From: Fragum whitleyi | Taxonomy: Eukaryota; Mollusca; Bivalvia; Cardiida; Cardiidae | Assembly: GCA_948146395.1 (NCBI GenBank) | Contig: OX411559.1 | Coordinates: 25,312,010 to 25,376,009 of the forward strand | DNA length: 64,000 nt | Direction of reading: 5' to 3' | Shown here: in pieces, positions 1 through 10,887 of the stretch | Layout: every line of letters begins with the position of its first letter | Numbering within the stretch: the stretch's first letter is position 1 | Made by a program: the position numbers and the translations under genes | The notes under the pieces: model-generated | Databases searched by the model: none | Told to the model about the DNA's origin: nothing | What the model saw: the letters and a program-made list of their open reading frames with translations, nothing else

Positions 1-565
1 CAAACTCGGAAATGCCCTAAAAGCAAAATTCAATTACAACTAATTAGTTGTCCACAACAAGTTGAGGTAAAAAATAATCCGGCGTAAAGATGGTGTGATA
101 TGCGTTATCAAATTGTTTTTAAATTTGGCTAATTTGTTCGGTATTTTAAAGGAGTTTTTTAGCATGTCTTTAAGACAGTGATACCCATTCAATTAAATAT
201 GAAATATACATGTTTTGAGTTAGTTGTATTTTTTCCACTGTAGAATAGTGGCATATTTAGGATTATTTCCCATTTTGAGAATCGTCATGAAATTTTGATT
301 GGCAACATAATATAGGATTGGCAGGACGGGTCTTATTTTGACTCCGAAATATTTGAACATCTTCTTTTCCGTTACCTATGTGCAGATTTTGACCAAACTT
401 TGCATAAAGTTCCTTCTTTGAAGACCCTTCATAAGTTTGTTCTTGTTAATGTGATTGAACCTTACCTATGGGCGCCGTAGGACGGGGGTAATTTTGACCC
501 TTATATCTTTTAACACAATCTTCTCACAAACCAAATCGGTAGAATGTTCCTTGTTAAAGAAATCC

Positions 566-841
566 TTAAACATATCTCGTAATTAACGAAAAGGCGGATT
601 TCAACATAACTTGGTAGGAATACTGCTCAGGTGACCCTTCTCTTAAACTGTTCCAATCGGGAACCCTCGGCGATTCTACGGAATAGACCTCGGGAATAAT
701 ACGGGCGCTGCCATGAAAGCGCGTCATTTCGCACGCGGTTTTACATGACGTCACAAACATCAACGATTCCGCTAAGGATGACGTTGCATAAAATAAAATC
801 AACGAAAGAATAAAAGTGGGCATATTATAACTTGATAACAA
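566..841 (-). CDS. candidate first exon of a secreted protein (unidentified)
   Basis: An open frame of 91 codons has a strong signal peptide: a hydrophobic run LSLILFYATSSLA follows MPTF, so the second Met (MPTFILS..., codon 8) is a better start than the first. After the predicted cleavage come a Cys pair (SCKTAC) and a polar segment (RIIPEVYSVESPRVPDW). The last third overlaps family G repeat, so a real exon would probably end before it. A weak donor (GTTTAAG) lies near 645-650. The gene would continue left, outside the window. I do not recognise the protein. Its first codons lie inside an inverted repeat (818-886), which could be coincidence or could mean the frame is spurious. Confidence 0.28.
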   Translation of the reverse strand: MLSSYNMPTFILSLILFYATSSLAESLMFVTSCKTACEMTRFHGSARIIPEVYSVESPRVPDWNSLREGSPEQYSYQVMLKSAFSLITRYV

Positions 842-886
842 AACGCAGTGTTTGACTGCGTTTTGTTTTCAAATTATAATATACCC
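818..886. repeat. 69-bp inverted repeat over the candidate start codon
   Basis: Two arms of 31 bp (818-848 and 856-886) flank the 7-base spacer TGTTTGA. The inner 12 bases of each arm (ACAAAACGCAG / CTGCGTTTTGT) pair perfectly. The outer parts pair with a few mismatches. Confidence 0.7.
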
Positions 887-1582
887 AAAAGTTCTCCATA
901 GACGATCGGAAAGAATTTTAAAAAATGGGATTTTCTTCAAGCGTACTAAATAACCGAAGTACCACCTGAAGCCGAATTACCTAAAAAATGACCCAAAATT
1001 ACTACACTTACGTCCGAGTTACTTTCCAGTTTACGGAAAAGTCCGAGCGATGTTCCGAATGAAACTGTTCGTGACATTTTGATTGAAGGTCTTCTTTCAG
1101 TAACCGATGAGCAGATCCAACCAAATTTGATAGAAACGTTCCTTGGGTGACCCTTTATTAATTTTTGATTGACCGTCAAATATTTGTAGGGTACGGTAGG
1201 GATAGTTTTACCCCTTCTTTTTTTTATCGAAAATTCCTTCTACTTCAACTTTATAATTGAGTTGAGCGATTCCGATTCACACCCTGTTGGCCATGTAAAC
1301 TGGTGAATCCGACAACATAGGGCTAATGTTAGAGCAATAATTTTAATTGTGTGAAAGCTCTTGGACTCATGGTTTAGGAGATTATGGCAATTGTTGACGG
1401 ATGGACGGACAGCCAGACGAACGCCGGACAGTGATCGATCGCAAAAGCTCACCTTGAGCACCTCGTTCTAATGTGAGCTTTAAATATCACTATACACGCC
1501 ATATAGCTCTAAGCAATCAAATTTAATTTCAACTCCGTAAGGTTATCAGATATAGAATAGAAGCGACCTGTTTTCATTTATA

Positions 1583-1714
1583 GGATGAAGGAAGCATTTG
1601 TTGATTTCATTGAGGTATGAAACTAAAAACCTAATTACATTGGATTTATACATGATTGTAATTAGGTTTTTAGTTACATTCCTCCTTGATATCAATAAAT
1701 ACCTATTTTATCTC
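1583..1714. repeat. foldback element, family R, copy 1
   Basis: Arms of about 55 bp face each other around 1650. The core is GTAATTAGGTTTTTAGTT paired with AACTAAAAACCTAATTAC. A related copy is at 16692-16826. The hairpin tip lacks the GGC-NNN-GCC motif of families A-D, so I keep it separate. Confidence 0.6.
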
Positions 1715-2056
1715 TTATAATTGAAAATCATTAAGCAAAAAATGAAAACTATTTTTTTCAAAACAGAAGCAAATTTCTAATCGGACTACTTTGTGAGGAA
1801 GCTTGCAAAATAGCTGGATACTTAGAATTGTTTTCATTTGGAAATACATGTAAAACCAACTTTTCTGCCAATCAGAATGCACGAAGCTTAGTTTATACTA
1901 ATTTATTTTAGTTCGATTGCGACGATTATAGAATCGCTCTCGAACGCTCAATCCTGATGTTTTCACGTCCCCGAGAGAGAGGCAGTGGTTTAAACCCACT
2001 GCTACCCATTTTTACAGCTGGGTGAACTGCACGAAGCTTGATGAACAGTTTTTTTT

Positions 2057-2476
2057 CTTTAATGCTTTTCGGTGATTTATCGAGAAATAACGGTAGATTA
2101 TCACTTGATAAACTCACCGCAAAAGCAGGGAAATTATCAAATACTTATACCCTGCTTTTGTGCATTTCATTCTATCTGACGTCATCTATGCGGGGCGAAA
2201 TAAGTGACGTCACAATGAACGTTGCATAGCAATCACGCGCAAAATGACGCGCTTTATGAAAATATGTCCTATAAATTTCACATTTTGTCTCATTTTTGCA
2301 TTAAAGAAATAGAATAATCGTTTGTTTTTCGATTAAGATCGATTAATATTTCATTTCGTGAAAAACAAAAGCTATATCTTCACTCGTGGCTCCGCCACTC
2401 GTGTAAATATAGCTTTTGTTGTTCACTCAATGCAATATAAATCGATCTTACACTGAAACAAACGATTATCCTCTAT
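2057..2476 (+). mobile_element. bipartite foldback MITE, family A, copy 1
   Basis: The body (2057-2306) is bounded by the inverted repeat CTTTAATGC / GCATTAAAG. A foldback (about 2308-2476) follows directly. Its inner end reads ATAGAATAATCG and its outer end CGATTATCCTCTAT. The tip at about 2391-2402 reads TC-GTGGC-TCC-GCCAC-TC. The body carries two perfect TGACGTCA palindromes (2177-2184 and 2205-2212). Nearly the same sequence recurs at 14058-14476 and, reversed, at 18708-19125. The frame 2038-2229 belongs to this repeat and is not a gene. Confidence 0.8.
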
Positions 2477-2975
2477 ATAATTAAATTATTAGTTTATTAT
2501 TGATGAATACGGAATACCTCCAAAGCCTCATATCGCTTCTTTTTTTCACGTACCTTTACGGTTTATGGTAGATGCGGAACAGGGTATAGTTGGACGTGGT
2601 TTTTTTCATATTTGAGGATTACTTCGGGGCCCGAGGTTATAACACCTTTCTCATTCTCAATTCAAAATTTTCTAAAATTTCAATTTGAGATTAAAGTCGT
2701 CATTCTGTTTTAATACTCATTGTAATGTATATACTTAAACGATAATATCAATAAGCTGTAATAAATAACAACTTAATTTTTAATATTATTTTTTATTTTG
2801 ATACATTTATTTGAATTTAAGATTGGAGAAAATTTTCAGTTGAACCCGAGAAAAAATTCATAACCTCGGACCCTGAAGCTTTATGATGACTAAGAGACAA
2901 GCCGAATGTCATTCAGTCAAGTCATTATCATGCATATATACACTCTACTTGCATTCTATCCAAGGAATGTGAAAC

Positions 2976-2983
<8 letters not shown>

Positions 2984-3006
<23 letters not shown>

Positions 3007-3072
3007 CAAAAAAAAAAAAAAAAAAAAAAAAAACAAACAAACAAAAAAAAAAAAACACACACACACACACAA
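2984..3072. repeat. poly-A / (AAAC)n / (AC)n simple repeat
   Basis: An A-rich tract interrupted by C runs into a short CA dinucleotide array. Confidence 0.9.
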
Positions 3073-3969
3073 AAAGAGTTTAAGGACACTAGTGCATGAC
3101 AAGCTATTTTTCTCACTCTATGATTTTTTTCCTTTTCACATATGTTTTAGATTTATATATCCTTGTTGAAATATCAAATTTTCAGGGTAGCTTACCAGGC
3201 TTAATTTCGCACCAGAGAATATCCCATGGCAACGGGATAAATGAGTAGAAACAGTCGAAGATCGAGCGGTAAAATTTACTTTTTTGTATGGCTTCCAGCT
3301 TTATTCATGACTTTCGCATGAAGAGTGACGCCAGGAATCAACACCATGTGATCAAATTCCGAGTCATGTGACCGCATGGACTAGTATCCTTTAACATTGC
3401 ATAAAAACACTCTTCTCCTTCAATATTTCTTCAAAAATTGTCTTTATCAAGAATAATGAAATATCCATCGAATTACTAGAAAATAATATTAACACTTACC
3501 GCCTACAGTTTTTTTATATATATAAATGATATTTTTTTCAATTAATGAAATGTCAGTGCTATGGTTTAAATCTATACAATCCGTCAGAAGAAAAGGAACG
3601 ATCTTGTAAAAAAGCGAAACATTCCGACTCTGGGCCCTGTTTTATTAAACATGTTACGACGCTTTTGCGTAAGTCAAAAATTAAAGTTGGTTTTAAAGTA
3701 AGCAACTGAATACGATATTCTGCCATGCATCATCTACTTGGAATCGTCTTTTAAAGACGATCTCAATTAGATATTGCACGGCAGAATCTAACGATGGTTG
3801 AAAACACTAGGTACGATTTGTGATTTGTAGTTACGATTAATTATTTCGTGAGAAGTTTAGTTAAACGGACCCCTTGGTCTGGCCGAGGGGATTTCGAAGG
3901 TTAATCAGGACAGAAACGTTTCGATTTCCATACGTTCTTATGTCCCAGTATCGATAGATCAGTGGCATA
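3073..3969. other. no gene seen
   Basis: AT-rich sequence without a supported gene. The fragment around 3640-3860 ('gggccctgttttattaaac', 'ttacgattaattatttcgtg') resembles the one at 15800-16140, so it is probably an old dispersed repeat. Confidence 0.4.
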
Positions 3970-4890
3970 TTGTTTTTGGTCTGTCTGTTTATCTGTTTGT
4001 CTGTTACTCTGTTTGTCCTTTGCCAGAAGAAAACTTTAACGTTGGCCATAACTCAAAGTCAAGGTCGTTTGTCAATGTCAATTTTTCAAGGTCAATTGTT
4101 TTCAATATAAAAAACTATAACATTTGCCATGGCTTTTGGATTGATAAATGATAGAGCCTTCATGTTTTACATGCTGTTTGTTTGGGATAAGTCCTGACTA
4201 TTGACACCAAGCTCTAGCATCTGTCAAGTTCAAGTTAATTTTCAAGGTCAAATTTATGAAAAATTTAAAGTGGCCATATCTTTAGATTAGTAGGCGTTAC
4301 ATCCTTGATATTTTCACATATGCATCGCTTGTGACACGACTTTCTGTGAATACTAAAGTCGAGGTATTTTGTCAGAGACAATGTCTTTTTTTCAAGGTCA
4401 ATATTTTTCAACATTAAACTTTAACATTTGCCATTAGTTTTGGGTTAGGAAGTGTAACAGCCTTCATATTTCACATGATGGTGTCTGGAGACAAGTATTT
4501 TTTGTTGATTCGAAGCTCAAGGTCATATGCCAAGGTCAAGGTATGTATTCAAGGTTGTGAAAAATTAAAACGTTGACACTGGTCATATCTTTGGTAAGTG
4601 ATAAAGCTTTGATATTTCTTATGTACATTACTTGTGACAAGCCCTTTCTAGGAATACTAAAGTCATTGTCGTCTGTCAAGGTCATTATTTCAAGGTCACT
4701 ATTTTGAACTGTAAATTTTTAACATTGGCCATAATCTTTGATTAGTTTGTGATAAAGTCTTCATATTTCACATGATGATTTCTTGGGACAAGACCTTTCG
4801 GGAGGCACCATGGTCAAGGTCATATCTTGAGGTCAATGTTATTTTGCGGGAGTTGCGGGGATATTCGTATTTACCAACACATCTTGTTTT
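3970..4890. repeat. tandem degenerate ~165-bp repeat (family J)
   Basis: About five diverged units each contain TTTAACATTGGCCATA, a 'ttcatatttcacatgatg' phrase, a 'gggacaagacctttc' phrase and CAAGGTCA-rich spacers. The array opens with a GTCTGTCTGTTT minisatellite. A shorter relative is near 38270-38370. Confidence 0.75.
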
Positions 4891-5165
4891 TTTCTTTTTT
4901 TTTTTGTTTCCTCCGGAATGATCATTCTGGTATGGTTATTCTGAACAAGCGACCTTTCAACTTTTAAGGGACAATATCTTTTACAAGTAAGTATAACGGA
5001 GTTCAAAGATGACCTCTATTTGCATGACGGGTCACACATGATTGTAGAGATATTTACGACATTTATGACATAAACACGTTTGGAAAAATCCAAAATATAA
5101 CGACATATTCTATAGAATCATGGCCGTCTCATAGATTTCAAAATTTGTCACGTCCACTCTTCAGG

Positions 5166-5318
5166 TAGTGAACCCGTTATAGTTCCGCAACATTTCGGAT
5201 TTCATGAACTTTCACAATGTTGACCGAGGTTTCCTAATGAAGATCATTAGGAAACCTCGGTTAACATTGTTAAAGTTCATTAGTTCCAAAGCGTTGCGGA
5301 ACTATTACGGTTCCACTA
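5166..5318. repeat. 153-bp foldback (family P)
   Basis: Two 75-bp arms (5166-5240 and 5244-5318), about 85% complementary by eye, are separated by AGA. The inner 17 bases (GAGGTTTCCTAATGA side) pair perfectly. The foldback lies 2 bp from the TTAA of the element at 5325-5852. The frame at 5204-5455 is a by-product. Confidence 0.75.
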
Positions 5319-5324
5319 CCTTAA

Positions 5325-5852
5325 AGCTGCTCTTGAATTTTAACATTTTTCGTAAAATCAATCGGAATAAACTACCCCATCATGTTGAAGTCTTTGAAAT
5401 AACAAGATTCAATCTGGTAATGCATCGAAAGAAAGACCGATATACCCGAATTTAGGTTAAATTCATTCTGAAAAATAATGTGACTACTAACGCTAAAAAA
5501 TTATTCTTCAATTTCGAGCCAACTACTTTTGCTTGACATTCGGCATGTTTGTCTTATTCAATCAAAGATTGGGGTTAAAGTATTTGACAGCTAGAAATTT
5601 CATATCAATACAAGCAAAAAATGAAAGGTTATTCACGGTAAATAACGATTTTGTAATAAATAGACTAGAAATAAATAGACTGGGTACATTACTGAGCTTG
5701 CCACTTCGAAAAAATAAGTTACAAAATTATTGAAATATGTTGTTTCTAGTGCAAATGCCTTGGGCCATTCCTAATAGTCTAAAAATACACACATTTTCAA
5801 AACTTAGAACGAGTTTTGTATTTTTTCTATGAAAAACTGTGAAAGAGCAGCT
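5325..5852. mobile_element. TTAA-flanked MITE, family N, copy 1
   Basis: Terminal inverted repeats begin AGCTGCTCTT and end AAGAGCAGCT. TTAA flanks both sides (5321-5324 and 5853-5856). A TTAA target duplication is typical of the piggyBac and Kolobok superfamilies; no transposase is present. A reversed relative is at 40262-40809. The right TTAA overlaps the stop codon of the galectin-like last exon. Confidence 0.75.
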
Positions 5853-5975
5853 TTAAACATCGGAGAAATACTGAATTTGTTGACAGTAACTTGATTTGCC
5901 TTTAAACTTGAAGTAGACAGGTGCCTCTGTGTACCGTTTAGTGAAGTTGTAGATGGAAAGTCCGTCCAGGAAAAT
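5853..5975 (-). CDS. secreted galectin-like gene, exon 4 (last exon)
   Basis: The exon opens after the acceptor ttgcactttcag and encodes 40 residues plus stop (residues 191-230), beginning IFLDGLSIYNFTKRY and ending in ...FSDV. Joined to exon 3 it gives YQIFLDGLSIYNF, matching the galectin C-terminal strand pattern (YQV-F-NG-..-F-HR). It has an N-glycosylation sequon (NFT, N200) and one Cys (C221). The stop TAA lies within the right TTAA duplication of a MITE (5325-5852), which preserved it. A near-identical exon at 62610-62732 (35 of 40 residues) confirms that this is coding sequence. The 9-kb distance to exon 3 is the weakest part of the model. Exon 4 could belong to another gene copy, but the phase fits. 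Confidence 0.75.
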   Translation of the reverse strand: MFLDGLSIYNFTKRYTEAPVYFKFKGKSSYCQQIQYFSDV

Positions 5976-6001
5976 CTGAAAGTGCAACATGATGTTATTT
6001 A

Positions 6002-6621
6002 CAGTTAGGAACATCGTGAAATTGACATGCTAAATGATTTTAGAATGACTTAGAAATGATATTGAACGAGTGTGTGGAGTGAGATTTGAATGAAATTATC
6101 GGGAAGTAATACAATATCGTCCATCATGGACGAAATTACAAATATTTTATTATCCCCCTTTTAAAAATTTCTGCGTACTTTTCTACAAAAAAGTGTGTGT
6201 CTCTTCCAAACAAACATCTGATTCAGTAAATGGAGACAAAACAAGCGAACAGACGAAAAAGAAACAAAAACAAAAACGATTTGTTCCAGTCAATATAGTT
6301 TTAAACCATGTTTAACGACTGTGGGGCTTTTTAGGAAGATTTTAGAGCGTTTCTGCATATGTTGAGTGGCGTAATTGAAAGCATAAGCATCTGGTCGGTT
6401 CTTGAAGAAATTATTGAATGAAGAAGCTATCTATAGAACTTATTTACATATTCTATTACAGGAATGTAATAAATGTTGCTAAATTTGTTCTTCCTGAACA
6501 AAAGCTATTTTAGATTACCTCCCTTAAATATCATTCAAATATCACTTAACAAAATCTTCCAGTATCATCCAGAAATAATTCCAAATCACCCAACTTGTCA
6601 AATTTACGTGGTGGTTAACTG
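6002..6621. mobile_element. TA-flanked MITE, family E, copy 1
   Basis: The left terminus CAGTTAGGAACATCGTGAAA and the right terminus (ending GTGGTTAACTG) form an imperfect inverted repeat of about 28 bp. The left side is preceded by TA. The inner part carries the family E phrase 'ttcctgaacaaaagctattt'. A CAGT terminus with a TA target suggests Tc1/mariner-type mobilisation. It starts 27 bp upstream of the exon 4 boundary, in the intron. Confidence 0.7.
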
Positions 6622-8974
6622 CAATTCCCTTATTGAAGCCCAATCACAGATCTAGGATGTATTCAAGTTACGGGCTGATTTTCTAACTATTGTTGCGCTT
6701 TTGATTAAATATCAATGCAATATTATGCCATTGACTGGCGAGCCTGTCTCAATCTGTCGATATTGAGACAGGTAAAACCTAATGTTAGCATGGATATCAT
6801 TGGTCCGTTGTATCCTTTTGTTTCATTGGCCAAAATGCATCGATGATTCTGATTGGCCGTTTTGTATATGGGCGTGGCGTGTCGACAAATGCCGTGTACA
6901 AAACGATATAATAACCCAGACAGAATTAAGGGTTTATTACAGTTAAATTCCCGATTTCAATATATAGATGAAAGAGACCGCGGTTTTGGAATCGCGTGTC
7001 ATGTATATTCAGCGTTGAAACATCTGGGCTCCCTTCTTTCCGAGACATGTATAAGATAAATATTCAAATTCTCTCTCTCTTAACTCTATTTTGTTAAAAC
7101 GATTCCCCAGATTTTTTAAAGTTTATTATATTTCGATGGGCCACTAAAATCACGCAAGTATAGTTTGACGTTTTTGCATTACAAAAAATGGAACATGAAC
7201 CTTATGACAGAAAACACACTTAATTGCACGTTTAAACGAACATGAAGATTACTTTTTGTGTAAATAAAAAGTTTTGACTCGTTTCACTTAGTCATTCGCG
7301 TCTCGCGCTGTCTGATAAGTGATTATGAATTTCCCTAGGTCGCAATACGAAAAACAGAAAATTTGTAGAATATTTTCGAAAATTCCTCATTGTCCATTAA
7401 TTTTCCGGTTCTATACTACTCTCATTTTTCGACAGTCAGTGAAAAATTCCTTGATGTCACGATGCATCTGAAATATGTTGTTATTTAAAGATTTAATTTA
7501 CAAAAAATAACTCTTAATTTTTTGAAATTATAGAATTTCTATGATTGTTTCTTCTGTGAAAGCCACTGATTTCGCAATTTAAATTACCAAAATAAGCACG
7601 AAAGACTGATTAATATTAATAGAGAAATAAATAAACAATACATACATGTAGAGAAAATAAACTATGTCATGCCGTATAAAAGTAGATAAAAGTAGATAAG
7701 TGTTTGTCGGAAGAAAATACAATAAAAAGACTTTGTTTGGTTTATTTGTAAAAATGTTTAATGGCGAAGCGTGATAAAGTTTTGTATTTATGAAAATTTT
7801 ATGCTTTTTATGCAAAATGGATTTCCCATCTTTCGGTGCTTATTAACTACAAACATTACAATCGGAAAAAGAACAAAAAACTCTTTCAGGTAACCGAGTG
7901 CGGGAAACAAAAATTATTCAATCAGTGGTCTAAACGTTTTCCGTTGCAAACGAATGCTAATGTCACATTATAAAGAAATTGTGTAAATTGAAGTTTTGCT
8001 GAACATCAACTTTATCATATTTAAATTTCTTTTCTCGTCAATGATGAATAAGATCGATCAATAAATAAAAAGGTCTATAAGTGAACAAATAGCGGTAGAG
8101 TATTATAACATAAAGTCATTTCCTTTCCCATCTTCACGAGTCAAGGGATATCGAATCAATAGTAAGTAAAGCGTTCATAACCCTCGGTTCGACAAGATAT
8201 TTCCTTCCAATAAACTCCGCCCATCCTTGCGCATGCGTTATTGTTACCATGCAGAAACCTGCATGGTAAAAATTAGGTTTTTCCTGTCCCAGTATCGGAG
8301 GGTAGCGTAGATTGGGACAGGTTAACCAGTCTATATTATGCCACAGATTATGGTTATTCGGAACATCACTCGGCCATTTCCGTAAACTGCAACAGACCTC
8401 GGATGTATGTAAGGCGGATGGATATGTAACAAAATCATGCGTTTTGTTAGGCGGAAGCAGTGTAAGAAAAGCTAACACTGTAGTTTATATCTTTTACATT
8501 AAATAACGGCTGTGAAATCTTAATAGACCTATTTCACATAAGTCTACGCATGCGCGGAAATCTCTCGACTCCGCCCCTTATACGAACGAGGGGCATTGTC
8601 ATTTTATTCCAGTAATAGTTTATAGAAAAATAATATATATTAAACCACAAAATACTCGTCGTTATAAACGAAATTAAAGTAATTTTTACACATAATTAGA
8701 ATGTAGTTTTAATGCTTTAATTCTTCATGCTTATTTTTGTCATTTTTCTATTTTTTGCTTTTGATTAACTTATATTAATCTAACTCTATTTCGCGTTCCT
8801 GACCTATGAAGAGGTATTTTGTATTTCTTGTTGGTAATTATGTACTGACCTTTTTTTTTTAAATTTGTCATCAAAGTTTGTCTTTGAATTATATTTATTC
8901 GTATATTATTCCCTTTTTTATGCAGATCTTATCATTTATTCGCTCTTCTCATCAAAATACCAATACATGTATTA

Positions 8975-9016
<42 letters not shown>

Positions 9017-10054
9017 GTAACCTTCTCAATCCTTTCTTTATATAGTAATTTCTTTGTATAAAACATTATTACCATCACATCGTAATTAACACACTGAGAC
9101 AAGGAAATGTATTCTCGCAAAAAATAATAATAAAAAATAAAAGAGATAAATAAATCGATGAGCGAATAATCCAACCAAATACGCCACCTCTTTTCATAGA
9201 TTGTTTGTGAGATTGCGCTGTTGAAACTTCGTGACAAAGAACAACTGAATCCAACACATTGACGATCTTTCACTCTGTGAATCATGATTGAGGAAAAGTA
9301 GACCTATGTGATACAATGTATTTTGACCGTGCAATATATATTTCTTTGTGAAAATGTTATCTATTCACAACAACGGTTTTTTCTGTTTTTTTTTTTTTTT
9401 TTTTTTTTTTTTCTTTTTTGCAAAAGAAATTTCCATACTAAGGAAATATTTAATAATAATATTAAATAGATAAATACGTGGTATTTTTTAAAAAACACAG
9501 AAAGACCAGAATAAGTTAAAGTTAGATTAATGTTTTCTTAACGTATAGGGGTTATATATCTGATACTCATTTAGAAGCGTTAAAATATTTTATCACAAGC
9601 CCCTTGCAGCACTGTTGTTTTTCATTTTGCTTGATAAAACTTAAGCGTTAAAAGATGTAGGGCTGAATTTAATATTCATGTTTGTTTATGATTTTAGAAA
9701 GGGGTTTTCAATATGCCATAGACCCCAGATCAAAGAGCGGTAAAACACTAAGGCAGCAGTTATAAGTTACAACACGTGCGCTAAATAAACATTGTACTGG
9801 TGACAATTAAGCGTCGTATGTGACATATGGTATTACGTAATCGTATTTAACTTCTATCACATCTTCAAGATTAATATATATCCATAAAAGGGGTATCTAA
9901 ATTATGCGTTCAATAATTCATGAATTTGGAAAATTAATTGGATTCGTAAGAGGTGAGTGTTAAAAAAAGGCTGTACGAAAAGAAATCAAGTGAAATTCAG
10001 AACTACAAATTTTAATTTCGAAACAGCGAATGCAAGTTTCCAATGTATTTAAAA
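6622..10054. other. intron 3 sequence of the galectin-like gene; minor inverted repeats and homopolymers only
   Basis: No exon is seen. Visible structures are small foldbacks at about 6744-6773 (CCTGTCTCAAT / ATTGAGACAGG), 8247-8270 (TTACCATGCAG / CTGCATGGTAA) and 8284-8322 (CCTGTCCCA / TGGGACAGG), a poly-A at 8978-9012 and a poly-T at 9386-9411. The phrase TTCGGAACATCACTCGGCCA (8358-8377) is a dispersed repeat also found at 34.7-34.9 kb. The frames at 8134-8478 and 8932-9285 run through these repeats and are not supported as genes. Confidence 0.5.
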
Positions 10055-10660
10055 GGGTTTATTCCCACTTCGTCTAATCCCATTTCGTCTACACTATAAA
10101 AATATTGGTTTAGACCAAAAATTCCCATTTGGTCTAAAACTTTTTGACACTTTAGTGTATCAATTTCCCAATTTGTCTACAAAATGGTTTTTGACATGTT
10201 ATGAGTGTCATAGAGGTGTTGATGCCATATAGGTGTTATATATATGCCCCCCCCCCAACACACTCACACATACACACAAAGTTATTTTTCGAAAAATGAA
10301 AAAAGAAGAAATCAATTTATATTTCTGACTAATTTCTTTTTTAAGGATTAAAAGTTTGTGATTTTCAATAAATTATAAAAAAATTTTAGTTTGTTCTTAT
10401 AATTTTACATTGGAAGATTAGTTAAAACCATTTTTTAAATAATTTCTTAATAAATTTATGAATTAAAACCCATCAATAAACTCTTATTTTCATGATTAAA
10501 TCAGAAAATGTAAAAATAAACTTTACATAAAGCATAATTATTCAGACAAAAGAGTAAATCATCTTTTAGACCAAATGGGAATTTATCAAAATATGGCTTT
10601 TAGACCAAATGGGAATTTGACTTTTAGACCAAATGGGATTAGACGAAGTGGGAACAACCC
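10055..10660. mobile_element. TIR element with phrase-repeat termini (family M)
   Basis: The termini GGGTTTATTCCCACTTCGTC and its near complement at 10641-10660 form an inverted repeat. Each terminus continues into short repeated phrases: 'taatcccatttcgtcta', then TTCCCATTTGGTCTAAAA on the left and TTTTAGACCAAATGGGAA three times on the right. The heptamer TTTAAAA flanks both sides (10048-10054 and 10661-10667), a probable target duplication of 7-8 bp. It has no coding capacity. Confidence 0.75.
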
Positions 10661-10887
10661 TTTAAAAGCCCTTCCCAATGCAAGTATGTGTTCAAATTTG
10701 AATCATTATTAAAATGAAATAGCAACTCGTAATAACAAACCTACGGTGGAACTGTTTCTCCCCTTTTCACATTATCTTTCACTCTCGATATGGTTTCGTG
10801 TTTTTTATTTTTCGTTAGAAAGAGAGAGAAAAAAACATGTGTCGAATTTGCATTCTGTCGTCTGCCGTTTTTGTTGTCTGTTTTTTA

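Larger units (their letters stand above)
240..1470. repeat. degenerate dispersed repeat (family G), two or more units
   Basis: The stretch holds diverged units with recurring phrases such as GTTCCTTGGGTGACCC, 'gaccaaactttgcataaagt' and a GGACGGACAGCC-type minisatellite near 1401-1430. The same phrases recur in the tandem array at 41215-42830. No gene is supported here except the candidate exon at 566-841, whose 3' part overlaps this repeat. Bases 1-240 show nothing recognisable. Confidence 0.5.

Noticed and set aside
2057..2476. Family A read as a Helitron (terminal hairpin near one end)
   Set aside because: The end is CTCTAT instead of CTRR, the hairpin is about 150 bp instead of about 20, and no A/T insertion site or Rep/helicase gene was found.
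2928..3116. 62-codon frame rich in Phe, Cys and Val
   Set aside because: It translates a poly-A/CA simple repeat.
8134..8478. 114-codon minus frame
   Set aside because: It runs through two small foldbacks and a dispersed repeat phrase found at several other places, with no domain, signal peptide or splice context.
8932..9285. 117-codon minus frame
   Set aside because: It contains a run of 12 or more Phe from poly-A and AT-rich sequence only.
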